Shown: positions 34,884 through 43,806 of the stretch, one piece after another | Position numbering within the stretch: the stretch's first letter is position 1 | How the letters are laid out: the number at the start of each line of letters is the position of its first letter | NCBI RefSeq assembly: GCF_900113905.1 | Contig: NZ_FORC01000001.1 | Location: forward strand, 1,610,060 to 1,674,059 | Direction: 5' to 3' | Length of the DNA: 64,000 nucleotides | From: Phytopseudomonas argentinensis | GTDB taxonomy: Bacteria > Pseudomonadota > Gammaproteobacteria > Pseudomonadales > Pseudomonadaceae | Notes under the pieces: model-generated | Told to the model about the DNA's origin: nothing | Databases searched by the model: none | The model's input: only the letters and a program-made list of their open reading frames with translations | Program-made: the position numbers and the translations under genes

Positions 34884-36575
34884 TCAATACCCTTGTTCGA
34901 TGGCATCCAGGCGCGCGGCCACTTCACCACGTGCCTCGCGGATTTCCCGCTCGTCCTGGCGCTCCAGAATGCTGGCGAAGTGCGCTGCCAGTTGCCCGAC
35001 GTGCTCACGCAGGTCACCCAGGCACTCCTGATACAAGCGTTCCATGCGCGCCATCAGGGCGCTGTTGACCTGCTGGTCGCGCGGGTGAACCTTGAGCGCC
35101 TCCAGCGCGGCGAAGCGCTCGGCGATTTCCGCGGGGCTGAGTACGCCCGGGTTGTTCTCGATCACCAGGCGGTGGCTTTCGCCGGTCAGCAGTGTGTCCA
35201 CCTGGGCCTCGAGCAGGCCGTTGATGTCGTAGGTGAAGCGAATATCCAGCGAGACTTCGCCGGCGGGGCGCGGCGGCACCGCCACGTCCAGTTCGCCGAG
35301 AAAGATGTTGTTGCTCACCAGCCGGCTCTCGCCCTGGTAGATGCGCACGCTGACCTGCTTCTGCCCGTCATGCAGGGTATACACGCTCTGCACCCGGCTG
35401 ACCGGCACCACGCAGTTGCGCTCGATGATCGGAAGGTAATGGCCGCTCTGCTGCTGGGTGCCCACCTGCTTGGAAATCTCCACGCCCAGGCTGTAGGGGC
35501 AGACGTCGGTGAGCACCACCTCTTCGAGCGTGGCATCGCGAGCCTTGAGCGCGGCCTGGATGGCGGCGCCCTGGGCGATCACCTCGTCGGGGTTCAGGTG
35601 CATGGCCGGAAAACGGCCGAACAGGCTGGCCACCAGCTTGCGCACCAGCGGCATGCGCGTGGTGCCGCCGACCAGCAGCACTTCGTCGAGGTCGGCGACC
35701 TTGATACGCGCATCACGCAGGGCGCGCTCGATGGGCGCGCGCAGGCGCTCGAGCAGTGGTTCGCAGATGTTCAGCAGCCTGTCCTGGCTCAGCGGCAGCG
35801 TCCACTCGCGACCATCCTCACGCAGCTGGAACACTGCCTCGGGATGTTGACCAAGGGCGTGACGAATCCGCTGGGCCTCACGGCGCAGGCGCTGATAAAT
35901 GGCTGGCTGTTGCGGATCGGGCAGGTCCTGGCCAGCCATGGCGCCAAGAAAGTGGGCAACCAGTGCATCGTCGAAGTCCTCGCCGCCCAGGAAGTTGTCC
36001 CCGGCGCTGGCGCGCACCTCCATGACACCCTCGAACAGCTCCAGCACCGACACGTCGAATGTGCCGCCGCCCAGGTCGAAGACCAAAAAGGTCGCCTCGC
36101 CCTTCTGATGCAGGCCGTAGGCCAGCGCCGCGGCGGTCGGTTCGTTGATCAGCTTCTCGACCTTCAGCCCCGCCAACTCGCCAGCGATACGCGTGGCCTT
36201 GCGCTGGGCGTCACTGAAGTACGCCGGCACGCTGATCACCGCCTCGCTGACCGGCTGCCCGTAGGCACGCTCGACGTCTTCCTTGAGGCTGCGCAGCACC
36301 AGCGCGGACAACTCTTCCGGGCGGAACGAACGCGACCCCAGGCGGGTGCTCTGGGCGCTGCCCATGTTCCGCTTGAACAGCGCGGCGGTAAGGTGCGGAT
36401 GGGTCTGCAGGCGCTCGCGGGCAATGTCGCCGACCACCAGTTGGTCGTGGTCGTCGAGGCCGACCACGCTGGGCGTCAGCAAACGGCCCAGGGCATTGGG
36501 CACCAAGCGCGCCGCCTCGCCGTCCCAGACCGAGACCAGGCTGTTGGTGGTGCCGAGGTCGATTCCGATGATCAT
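34884..36575 (-). CDS. hscC: Hsp70-family chaperone, HscC type
   Basis: The 563-residue protein has a complete Hsp70 ATPase domain ([61 protein letters not shown]) and a substrate-binding domain with a shortened lid, ending near EQGY without the EEVD-like DnaK tail. At 563 residues it matches HscC (about 556) and not DnaK (about 638) or HscA (about 616). The two downstream membrane J-proteins support the assignment, since hscC of E. coli works with DjlB and DjlC. HscC acts in the cytoplasm and its clients are poorly known. The start ATG gives the DnaK-like N-terminus MIIGIDLG. Confidence 0.93.
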   Translation of the reverse strand: MIIGIDLGTTNSLVSVWDGEAARLVPNALGRLLTPSVVGLDDHDQLVVGDIARERLQTHPHLTAALFKRNMGSAQSTRLGSRSFRPEELSALVLRSLKEDVERAYGQPVSEAVISVPAYFSDAQRKATRIAGELAGLKVEKLINEPTAAALAYGLHQKGEATFLVFDLGGGTFDVSVLELFEGVMEVRASAGDNFLGGEDFDDALVAHFLGAMAGQDLPDPQQPAIYQRLRREAQRIRHALGQHPEAVFQLREDGREWTLPLSQDRLLNICEPLLERLRAPIERALRDARIKVADLDEVLLVGGTTRMPLVRKLVASLFGRFPAMHLNPDEVIAQGAAIQAALKARDATLEEVVLTDVCPYSLGVEISKQVGTQQQSGHYLPIIERNCVVPVSRVQSVYTLHDGQKQVSVRIYQGESRLVSNNIFLGELDVAVPPRPAGEVSLDIRFTYDINGLLEAQVDTLLTGESHRLVIENNPGVLSPAEIAERFAALEALKVHPRDQQVNSALMARMERLYQECLGDLREHVGQLAAHFASILERQDEREIREARGEVAARLDAIEQGY

Positions 36576-36833
36576 GTGCGTTGCAGCCTCCCTGTGCGTG
36601 CCTTGCCGCGGCGCGTCAGGCGCCGGCCGGGGCGATATTAGAGCGCTCTGACACAGCTGGGTAAAGGAGGTTTGCCGCGGTTTGCCAACTTGCCGACAGA
36701 GACCGCTGCCGAGGCCTGGGGCGGGCTGCTATGATGCCGCGCTTTCGTGGATCGGCAACGCGATATGGCACGTGAAGTGCTTTGCTTGCGCTCTGCATAC
36801 TTCAACGCGTGTTCGCTGCCATCGGAGCTCCGC

Positions 36834-38123
36834 ATGCTGGAAAGACTGTTCCAACTCAACGCACACAACACCAATGTGCGCACCGAATTGCTCGCTGGTG
36901 TCACCACCTTCCTGACCATGGCCTACATCCTGTTCGTCAACCCGAGCATCCTTGGCGAAACCGGCATGGACAAGGGCGCAGTGTTCGTCGCCACCTGCCT
37001 GGCAGCGGCCTTTGGCTCGGCGGTGATGGGCCTGATCGCCAACTACCCGATCGCCCTGGCGCCGGGCATGGGGCTCAACGCCTTCTTCACCTACACCGTG
37101 GTGATGGGCATGGGCCACACCTGGCAAGTGGCGCTGGGGGCAGTGTTCCTGTCGGCGTGCCTGTTCTTCCTGCTGTCGATCTTCAAGATCCGCGAGAGGA
37201 TCATCAACAGCATCCCCCTGGAGCTGCGCTCGGCCATCGCCGCCGGCATCGGCCTGTTCCTGGCGCTGATCGCCCTGCAGAACGCCGGGATCGTCGCCGC
37301 CAACCCGGCCACCATGGTCGGCCTTGGTGATCTGAGCTCGCCGGCCGCGCTGCTGGCGATCCTCGGCTTCTTCCTGATCATCGGCATGGAAGCCCTGCGC
37401 ATCACCGGCGCGGTGCTGATCAGCATCCTTGTGGTCACCGGCCTGAGCATCGCGCTCGGGGTCAGCGAGTTCGGTGGTGTGGTATCGATGCCGCCGTCTC
37501 TGGCGCCGACCTTCATGCAACTGGATATCGCCGGCGCGCTGGACGTTGGCCTGATCAGCGTGATCTTCGCCTTCCTGTTCGTCGACCTGTTCGACAACTC
37601 CGGCACCCTGATCGCCGTGGCCAAGAAGGCCGGGCTGATGCGCAAGGACGGCCATCTGCCGAAGATGGGCCGTGCCCTGATCGCCGACAGCACCGCGGCC
37701 CTGGGCGGCTCGCTGCTGGGTACCAGCACCACCACCAGCTACATCGAGTCGGCGGCGGGCGTCAGCGCCGGCGGGCGCACCGGGCTGACCGCCATAGTGG
37801 TCGCCGTATTGTTCCTGTTCGCGCTGTTTTTCGCCCCGCTGGCCGGTAGCGTACCGGCCTTCGCCACCGCCCCGGCGCTGCTGTTCGTGGCCGTGCTGAT
37901 GGCCTCGGGCATGGCCGAGATCGAGTGGAGCGACATCACCGTCGCCGCGCCGGTAGTAGTCACTGCCCTGGCGATGCCGCTGACCTACTCCATCGCCACC
38001 GGTATCGCCTTCGGCTTCATTACCTGGGTGGCGGCCAAGACCCTGGCCGGGCGGTTCCGTGAATTAAATGGCATGTTGGTCGCGCTGGCGATCTTCTGCG
38101 TGATCAAGCTGGCGTTGTTCTAA
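36834..38123 (+). CDS. Purine permease of the AzgA/NCS2 type
   Basis: This 429-residue transporter has about 13 membrane helices and the AzgA-group signatures TFLTMAYILFVNPSIL, NYPIALAPGMGLNAFF, DLFDNSGTLIAVAKKAG and LGTSTTTSYIESAAGVSAGG. The group imports adenine, guanine or hypoxanthine by proton symport; which one cannot be told. The ATG at 36834 follows CGGAG; longer frames upstream lack coding character. It is divergent from hscC. GGTTTGCC occurs twice near 36669-36690 in the spacer; I see no purine riboswitch. Confidence 0.92.
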   Translation: MLERLFQLNAHNTNVRTELLAGVTTFLTMAYILFVNPSILGETGMDKGAVFVATCLAAAFGSAVMGLIANYPIALAPGMGLNAFFTYTVVMGMGHTWQVALGAVFLSACLFFLLSIFKIRERIINSIPLELRSAIAAGIGLFLALIALQNAGIVAANPATMVGLGDLSSPAALLAILGFFLIIGMEALRITGAVLISILVVTGLSIALGVSEFGGVVSMPPSLAPTFMQLDIAGALDVGLISVIFAFLFVDLFDNSGTLIAVAKKAGLMRKDGHLPKMGRALIADSTAALGGSLLGTSTTTSYIESAAGVSAGGRTGLTAIVVAVLFLFALFFAPLAGSVPAFATAPALLFVAVLMASGMAEIEWSDITVAAPVVVTALAMPLTYSIATGIAFGFITWVAAKTLAGRFRELNGMLVALAIFCVIKLALF

Positions 38124-38172
38124 GTAGAAGGCTGCTGTGCGTCGGCCCTGCGGCGTTAAAAGCAGGCTCGGA

Positions 38173-38203
38173 TAGCCGCTTGCGGCTAACGCGCTTAAGC
38201 GCG
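38173..38203. repeat. Two adjacent perfect palindromes
   Basis: TAGCCGC-TT-GCGGCTA (38173-38188) is followed after one base by CGCGCTTAAGCGCG (38190-38203). Both are perfect. There is no T-run, so a simple terminator is unlikely, although they follow the permease stop by only 50 bases. Confidence 0.6.
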
Positions 38204-38341
38204 GCCCGGAGGGCGAGCGAAGCGAGTAATGCTCATGTACAAAAGTACATTCCGCTTCCTCGCCTGTTTTTGCGGGGCCGCCGAGGCCTTGCATGGCTCT
38301 AGCTCGCGAGCCTTCAACCAAGCAGTATCAGATCGTTTGAT

Positions 38342-38389
38342 CGTTCCCACGCTCCGCGTGGGAACGCCGCCCCCGGACGCTCCGCGTCC
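38342..38389. repeat. GTTCCCACGC-type interspersed palindrome pair
   Basis: CGTTCCCACGC-TCC-GCGTGGGAACG (38342-38366) is a perfect 11-bp stem with a 3-base loop. It is followed by GGACGC-TCC-GCGTCC (38375-38389), a 6-bp stem with the same TCC loop. I know this pair as a common intergenic repeat of Pseudomonas and related genera. Confidence 0.7.
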
Positions 38390-38474
38390 CGCCCCACCAA
38401 TAATCGACGACACCGGCACGCCGGCAGCGGAATCGCTACAATGGCGCCCCGTTTTCCTGCCGCACGAGTGACCG

Positions 38475-39572
38475 ATGAGCCGTCCCGCATTCGACCCCGC
38501 CGCCTACGACGCCCAACTCGCCGAGAAGAAGGCTCGCCTGGTCGAACTGCTTGCGACGTTCGCCGCGCCTGAGCCCGAGGTCTTCGAATCGCCGCGCGAG
38601 TATTACCGCCTGCGCACCGAATTCCGCCTGTGGCGCGAGGCCGGTAGCGAGAACCGTCACTACGCGATGTTCGAGGCCGGCGACAAGCACAGCCCGATCT
38701 TCTTCGAAGATTTCCCCATCGCCAGCCTGCGCATCAACCAACTGATGCCGCGCCTCAAGGCCGCCTGGCAGGGCAACCATACGCTGGGCTTCAAGCTGTT
38801 CCAGGTCGAATTCCTCACCACCCTGGCTGGCGATGCGCTGATCACCCTGTGCTACCACCGCCCGCTGGATGACGCCTGGGAAGCGGCTGCCACGCTGCTT
38901 GCCGAAGAGTTGCAGGTGAGCGTGGTCGGCCGCTCGAAGGGCAAGCGCATCGTCGTCGGCCGCCCGTACGTGGAAGAGGAACTGCAGGTCGCCGGCCGCA
39001 GCTTCCGCTACCGCCAGCCGGAGGGCGCCTTCACCCAGCCCAATGGCGAGGTGTGCCAGAAGATGCTCGGCTGGGCCTACGAGGTACTCGGCCAGCGCGA
39101 TGACGACCTGCTGGAGCTGTACTGCGGCAACGGCAACTTCACCCTGCCGCTGGCCACCCGCGTGCGCAAGGTGCTGGCCACCGAGATCAGCAAGACCTCG
39201 GTCAACGCGGCACTGGCCAACCTGGCCGACAACGGGATCGACAACGTCACCCTGGTGCGCCTGTCCGCCGAGGAGCTGACCGAAGCGCTCAACGAGGTAC
39301 GCCCGTTCCGCCGCCTGGCCGATATCGACCTGAAGAGCTACGACTTCGGCAGCGTGTTCGTCGACCCGCCGCGCGCCGGCATGGATCCGGACACCTGCGA
39401 GCTGACCCGCCGCTTCGAGCGCATCCTGTATATCTCCTGCAACCCGGAAACCCTGGCGCAGAACATCGCCCAGCTGCACGACACCCACCGCATCGAGCGC
39501 TGCGCGCTGTTCGACCAGTTTCCCTATACCCATCATATGGAGTCGGGTGTGCTGCTGGTGCGCCGTAGCTAA
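38475..39572 (+). CDS. trmA: tRNA (uracil-54-C5)-methyltransferase
   Basis: The 365-residue enzyme makes ribothymidine at position 54 of tRNA. It has the TrmA-specific N-terminus ([19 protein letters not shown]), SAM-binding [26 protein letters not shown], the nucleophile Cys322 in [12 protein letters not shown], and the C-terminal catalytic-base segment [13 protein letters not shown]. It has no iron-sulfur cysteines, which separates it from RlmC and RlmD. Length equals E. coli TrmA (366). Confidence 0.97.
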   Translation: MSRPAFDPAAYDAQLAEKKARLVELLATFAAPEPEVFESPREYYRLRTEFRLWREAGSENRHYAMFEAGDKHSPIFFEDFPIASLRINQLMPRLKAAWQGNHTLGFKLFQVEFLTTLAGDALITLCYHRPLDDAWEAAATLLAEELQVSVVGRSKGKRIVVGRPYVEEELQVAGRSFRYRQPEGAFTQPNGEVCQKMLGWAYEVLGQRDDDLLELYCGNGNFTLPLATRVRKVLATEISKTSVNAALANLADNGIDNVTLVRLSAEELTEALNEVRPFRRLADIDLKSYDFGSVFVDPPRAGMDPDTCELTRRFERILYISCNPETLAQNIAQLHDTHRIERCALFDQFPYTHHMESGVLLVRRS

Positions 39573-39583
39573 CAGATCGAGAT

Positions 39584-39610
39584 GCAGCGCGAGCACATGG
39601 CTCGCGCTGC
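39584..39610. terminator. Bidirectional hairpin between trmA and the M20 peptidase gene
   Basis: GCAGCGCGAGC (39584-39594) and GCTCGCGCTGC (39600-39610) form a perfect 11-bp stem with a 5-base loop, between two convergent genes. Neither side has a T-run, so if it stops transcription it is an atypical terminator. Confidence 0.6.
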
Positions 39611-39617
39611 CGCTACG

Positions 39618-40853
39618 CTACTGCGCCGACAGTTGGCGAATCAACGCCACCGTCAGGTACAGCCTAGGCGCGATGCTCGACAGCTCGATGTACTCGTCAT
39701 CGGCATGCAGACCGGCGCCCACCACACCCATGGTTTCCAGCACCGCCGGCTTGTCGCTGCCCGGCACGTAGGCGTAACCGGCATCGGTGCCGAAGCGCAT
39801 GGCGATCGGTTCGATGGTGCGGTCGATCTTGGCGTAAAGCCCCTGGGCCTGCTTGGCCAGTTGCTCGGATGCGGCATTCTTCGCCAGTGGCGGGCGCCCT
39901 TTCTCGAGTCGCACCGTGACCTCGGTATCGTCGATCAGCTTCTTCTCCACCAGGCGTTGTGCGTCGGCCAGCACGCGGTCGCTTTCGCTCAGGTCCGAAT
40001 AGCGCATATCCGCCTCGGCCGAGGCGCTGGAGGGGATGATGTTGCGCTTGTCACCGGCCTTGACCATGGTCCAGTTGACCGTCGTGCCCTTGGCCGGATC
40101 GCCCAGGTCCTTGAGCTGCAGCATCTGGTGGGCCAGTTCCATGGCCGCGTTGCGCCCGGCCTCCGGCGCCGAACCCGCGTGGGAGGACTTGCCCTTGACC
40201 TCGAGCATCACGCCATTGATGCCGTTGGTGGCCACGGTCACGGCATCCTTGTCTGGCGGCTCATACGAGAACACGTAGTCATGCTGGCGGGCCAGTTCGG
40301 CGATGACCTTCTTCGAGCCGGCGGAGCCGGTTTCCTCATCCGGGTTGAACAGCACGGTCAGCGTGCCGAAGCCCTCGAATTTGTCGTCCTGCAGCAGCTT
40401 CAGTGCGTGCAGGATCATTGCCACGCCACCCTTGGCGTCGGCCACGCCAGGCCCATAGGCGCGCTCGCCCTCGACCTTGAATGGCCGCTTGGCGGCAGTG
40501 CCGGGTAGAAACACGGTGTCGTAATGCACCATCAGCAGGAAGGATTTGCTGCCGGTGCCCTTGAAGGTACCGACGATGTTGTCGCCCGCCGAGGGGCTGG
40601 CCGGAGTGGTCTCGACCTTGGCACCCAGCGCCTTGAGGCGTTCTATTAACAGCGCGCTGACGGTCTTGAGGCCCGGTTCCTGACCGGTGCCGGTATCGAC
40701 ATTGACCAGTTGCTCGACGGTGGCCAGGTATGACTTCTGTTCGGCCTCGGCTTTCTTGAGCAGCGCTTCAGGGGCCAGGTCGGCCGCAAACGCGGAGAAC
40801 GACAGGAGTGAGAGTGCGAAGGCGGCGGTGATCGGCGAGCGTCGAATGGGCAT
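39618..40853 (-). CDS. Exported M20-family metallopeptidase (glutamate carboxypeptidase type)
   Basis: The 411-residue precursor has a signal peptide (PITAAFALSLLSFSAFAADL). The mature enzyme has the M20 zinc ligands and catalytic residues: MVHYDTVF, GPGVADAKGGVA, NPDEETGSAGS, and the late GAGLHADDEYIEL histidine. It is of the CPG2 (carboxypeptidase G2) type, which releases C-terminal glutamate from folates or peptides in the periplasm. The ATG at 40853 directly starts the signal peptide. It lies 160 bases after argA on the same strand but is probably separately expressed. Confidence 0.88.
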   Translation of the reverse strand: MPIRRSPITAAFALSLLSFSAFAADLAPEALLKKAEAEQKSYLATVEQLVNVDTGTGQEPGLKTVSALLIERLKALGAKVETTPASPSAGDNIVGTFKGTGSKSFLLMVHYDTVFLPGTAAKRPFKVEGERAYGPGVADAKGGVAMILHALKLLQDDKFEGFGTLTVLFNPDEETGSAGSKKVIAELARQHDYVFSYEPPDKDAVTVATNGINGVMLEVKGKSSHAGSAPEAGRNAAMELAHQMLQLKDLGDPAKGTTVNWTMVKAGDKRNIIPSSASAEADMRYSDLSESDRVLADAQRLVEKKLIDDTEVTVRLEKGRPPLAKNAASEQLAKQAQGLYAKIDRTIEPIAMRFGTDAGYAYVPGSDKPAVLETMGVVGAGLHADDEYIELSSIAPRLYLTVALIRQLSAQ

Positions 40854-41016
40854 GCGCAGTCCTTTATCGAGAGGGTGTCCTTGCAGCCTTGACCAATATG
40901 GGCCGCTGCGCCAGCCGATGGCATCGATCAAGGTCGCTGTACGTTGCCCAGCCGCGCGCCGCGACACCCGGGAAGGCGATCATCCTGGGTGTTGCTGGTG
41001 CAAATGCGGCTGCAGG

Positions 41017-42315
41017 TCAGATGCTCTTTTCGAAGATCTTCGAATTGCGCTGGAAGTTGTACAGTGAAGCGCGGGCGGCCGGCAGGCGCTCGACGCTGCT
41101 GGGTTCGAAACCACGCTCGCGGAACCAGTGGGCGGTGCGGGTGGTAAGCACGAACAGGGTGTTGATGCCCCGGGCGCGGGCGCGCTCCTCGATACGCTCG
41201 AGCAATTCGTCGCCACGGCCGCCATGGCGGTACTCCGGGTTGACCGCCAGGCATGCCAGCTCGCCGCAACTCGAGTCGGCGATCGGATAGAGCGCCGCGC
41301 AGGCGATGATCATGCCGTCACGCTCGACGATGCTGAACTGGCCGATCTCGCGCTCCAGCACTTCCCGCGAACGGCGCACCAGAATGCCCTGCTCCTCCAG
41401 CGGCGTGATCAGGTCGATCAGCCCACCGACATCCTCGATGTTCGCCTCGCGCAGCGATTCGAACTGCTCGGGGTCGACCATGGTGCCGCCACCATCGCGG
41501 GTGAACAGCTCGGTGAGCAGCGAGCCGTCGCCGGTGTAGCTGACGATATGGCTGCGCTTGACGCCACCGCGGCAGGCCTGGGCGGCGGCATCCAGCAGTT
41601 CGCCCTGGTAATCGCTGCCCAGGCGCTGCACATGGGCCGGCACCTGCTGCGGGCGCAGCTCGCGAATCAGCTTGCCGTCATCGTCGAGCAGGCCCTGCTG
41701 GCTGCTGAATAGGATCAGCTTGTCGGCGGCCAGGTCGGTGGCCGCACGCATGGCCACGTCTTCGCAGGCCAGGTTGAAGATCTCGCCGGTTGGCGAATAG
41801 CCGAGCGGTGACAGCAGCACGATATTGCGCTCGTCGAGCTGGCGATTGATGCCCTTGCGGTCGATGCGCCGCACTTCGCCAGTGTGGTGATAATCAACGC
41901 CATCGAGCACGCCGATGGGCCGCGCGGTGACGTAGTTGCCGCTGCTGACCCGCAGCCGCGAGCCCTGCATCGGCGAGGCGGCGATGTCCATCGACAGCCG
42001 TGCCTCGATGGCGATGCGCAGCTGGCCGACGGCGTCGATCACGCACTCCAGGGTGGCGCTGTCGGTCACCCGCAGGTCGCGGTGATAGCGCGGCTGCAGG
42101 CCACGGGCGGCCAGGCGCGCCTCGATCTGCGGGCGCGAGCCGTGCACCAGCACCAGGCGCACGCCGAGGCTGTGCAGCAGCACCATGTCGTGGACGATAT
42201 TGCCGAAATTCGGATGGGCCACACCCTCGCCCGGCAGCATGACCACGAAGGTGCAGTCACGGTGGGCGTTGATGTAGGGCGAAGCGTGGCGGAGCCAGTT
42301 GACGTAGTCGTACAT
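41017..42315 (-). CDS. argA: N-acetylglutamate synthase
   Basis: The 432-residue protein has an N-terminal amino-acid-kinase-like domain (FVVMLPGEGVAHPNFGNIVHD, VLVHGSRPQIEARLAARG), which binds arginine as feedback inhibitor, and a C-terminal GNAT acetyltransferase (GELACLAVNPEYRHGGRGDELL, FVLTTRTAHWFRERGFEP). It makes the first step of arginine synthesis, acetyl-CoA plus glutamate to N-acetylglutamate. It lies 118 bases after argE on the same strand. Kinase-domain length and GNAT order match ArgA of Pseudomonas and E. coli. Confidence 0.96.
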   Translation of the reverse strand: MYDYVNWLRHASPYINAHRDCTFVVMLPGEGVAHPNFGNIVHDMVLLHSLGVRLVLVHGSRPQIEARLAARGLQPRYHRDLRVTDSATLECVIDAVGQLRIAIEARLSMDIAASPMQGSRLRVSSGNYVTARPIGVLDGVDYHHTGEVRRIDRKGINRQLDERNIVLLSPLGYSPTGEIFNLACEDVAMRAATDLAADKLILFSSQQGLLDDDGKLIRELRPQQVPAHVQRLGSDYQGELLDAAAQACRGGVKRSHIVSYTGDGSLLTELFTRDGGGTMVDPEQFESLREANIEDVGGLIDLITPLEEQGILVRRSREVLEREIGQFSIVERDGMIIACAALYPIADSSCGELACLAVNPEYRHGGRGDELLERIEERARARGINTLFVLTTRTAHWFRERGFEPSSVERLPAARASLYNFQRNSKIFEKSI

Positions 42316-42433
42316 GTGCAGCGAAACCCTTGTGATAACGAAAGAAGCAGCAATGGGCGCGAAGCGTCCGGCCTCGCAGGCAGATTCGGTGCGTTATCGT
42401 CGTCGCAATGGCATCAGCGCAATGCTCCTCATG

Positions 42434-43582
42434 TCAGCGTGGGCTCAGGCAATAGTGCTGAATCAGTTGGCGCAGCAGCTGCACCGTGGGGATCAGGCGG
42501 TCGGTATCCAGATACTCGCCCGGCTGGTGGGCGCAGTCGATATCGCCGGGGCCGAGCACCAGGGTTTCGCAACCCAGTTGCTGGAAATACGGCGCTTCGG
42601 TACCGAAGGCCACCGCCTGGGCGGTGTGCCCGGTGAGCCGTTCGGCCAGGCGCACCAGCTCGGCATCGGCCGACTGCTCGTAGGGTGGCACGGCGGGAAA
42701 CAGCGGCGCGAAATCAATGCTTACCTCATGGCGCTCGGCCAAGGGCTGCAACTTCTGGCGAATCGCCGCACGCAGCGCTTCGGGCTGCATGCCCGGCAAC
42801 GGGCGCAGATCGAACTCCAGGGAGCACTGGCCACAGATACGGTTGGGGTTGTCACCACCATGGATGCAGCCGAAGTTGAGGGTTGGCTGCGGGACGCTGA
42901 ACTGCGGGTTGCGGTACTCCTGCTGCCACTGGCGGCGCAGTTGCATCAGCTCGCCCATCACCTCGTGCATGACATCCAGGGCGCTGCGGCCCAGAGCCGG
43001 ATTGGAGGAGTGGCCGCTCTGCCCGAGGATGTCGATGCGCTCCATCATCACGCCCTTGTGCAGGCGGATCGGCTTGAGCCCGGTGGGCTCGCCGATGACC
43101 GCCGCGCGGCCCAGCGGCCGCCCGGCTTCGGCCAGCGCCCGGGCGCCGGACATCGAGCTTTCCTCGTCGCAGGTGGCGAGGATGATCAGCGGTTGCCTGA
43201 ACGGCTGGTCGAGCAGCGTCTGCACCGCCTCGATGATCAACGCGAAGAAGCCCTTCATGTCGCACACGCCCAGGCCGACCCAGCGATCACCGGTTTCGGT
43301 GAGTTTGAGCGGGTCGCTCTGCCACAGGGCTTCGTCGAACGGCACGGTATCGCTGTGCCCGGCCAGCACCAGACCGCCAGGGCCGCTGCCGTAGGTGGCG
43401 ATCAGATTGAACTTGCCCGGCTCAACCTGCTGTTTTTCACAGGAGAAACCCAGCTCACTCAGCCAGTTGGCCAACAGATCGATGACCGGCTGGTTGGATT
43501 GATCCAGGGCGGGCTGGGTGCAACTGACCGATGGCACGGCGATCAGCGCCGCGAAGCGATCCTTGAGGGGGAGAAATGACAT
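42434..43582 (-). CDS. argE: Acetylornithine deacetylase
   Basis: The 382-residue M20 enzyme has the dinuclear zinc ligands in LVLAGHSDTVPFD, GVCDMKGFFAL and LATCDEESSMSGAR, the tetramer/dimer domain with SGHSSNPALGRSALDVM, and the late AHQPGEYLD histidine. It hydrolyses N-acetylornithine to ornithine. In Pseudomonas the ArgJ recycling route usually does this, so ArgE may be auxiliary. Length equals the family's 383. ATG 43582 begins MSFLPLKDRFAALIAVPS. Confidence 0.93.
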   Translation of the reverse strand: MSFLPLKDRFAALIAVPSVSCTQPALDQSNQPVIDLLANWLSELGFSCEKQQVEPGKFNLIATYGSGPGGLVLAGHSDTVPFDEALWQSDPLKLTETGDRWVGLGVCDMKGFFALIIEAVQTLLDQPFRQPLIILATCDEESSMSGARALAEAGRPLGRAAVIGEPTGLKPIRLHKGVMMERIDILGQSGHSSNPALGRSALDVMHEVMGELMQLRRQWQQEYRNPQFSVPQPTLNFGCIHGGDNPNRICGQCSLEFDLRPLPGMQPEALRAAIRQKLQPLAERHEVSIDFAPLFPAVPPYEQSADAELVRLAERLTGHTAQAVAFGTEAPYFQQLGCETLVLGPGDIDCAHQPGEYLDTDRLIPTVQLLRQLIQHYCLSPR

Positions 43583-43678
43583 GGCGGCTCTCTCGGGTCG
43601 GTCGCCTCATCATAGAGTGAAGCGTTGCCCGCGAGAACCGCCAATAGAGAATCGCTGTTTTTCAGGGCCGACAATCGA

Positions 43679-43761
43679 GTAGGAGTGGCTTTAGCCACAA
43701 GCTTTTCATCGGGTTACAAAGAGCCCGGGGCTAAAGCGGATCGCCGCCCGGCCCCTCCTAC
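43679..43761. repeat. GTAGGAG...CTCCTAC interspersed repeat
   Basis: GTAGGAG (43679-43685) and CTCCTAC (43755-43761) enclose a hairpin GTGGCTTTAGCCAC near the left end and a GGGGC/GCCCC-rich right part. This is the well-known GTAGGAGCGG-type intergenic repeat of Pseudomonas. It lies between argE and the phosphate transporter and may serve as terminator for the latter. Confidence 0.7.
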
Positions 43762-43806
43762 CAAAGCATGCGCTCGTTAACGGCCGCGCAGCAGACCGTC
43801 AAACGA

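Larger units (their letters stand above)
38124..38474. other. Repeat-filled spacer between the permease and trmA
   Basis: These 351 bases contain no convincing gene. They are a concentration of palindromes: 38173-38203, a short ATGTAC-AAAA-GTACAT hairpin at 38235-38250, and the pair at 38342-38389. The block reads like an interspersed non-coding element, and the trmA promoter must lie inside or after it. Confidence 0.6.

Noticed and set aside
34893..36641. A 582-codon open frame on the plus strand, antisense to the Hsp70 gene
   Set aside because: It mirrors the GC-rich codon use of hscC, has low-complexity Gln/His/Leu content and no ribosome-binding site; the minus-strand Hsp70 motifs are unmistakable.
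36576..36833. Purine riboswitch before the purine permease
   Set aside because: No conserved three-way-junction core is visible, and these riboswitches are rare in this group.
43583..43680. ArgR-box-like TGTCGG-N8-AA upstream of argE
   Set aside because: Only one degenerate half-site; such matches are frequent by chance in GC-rich DNA.
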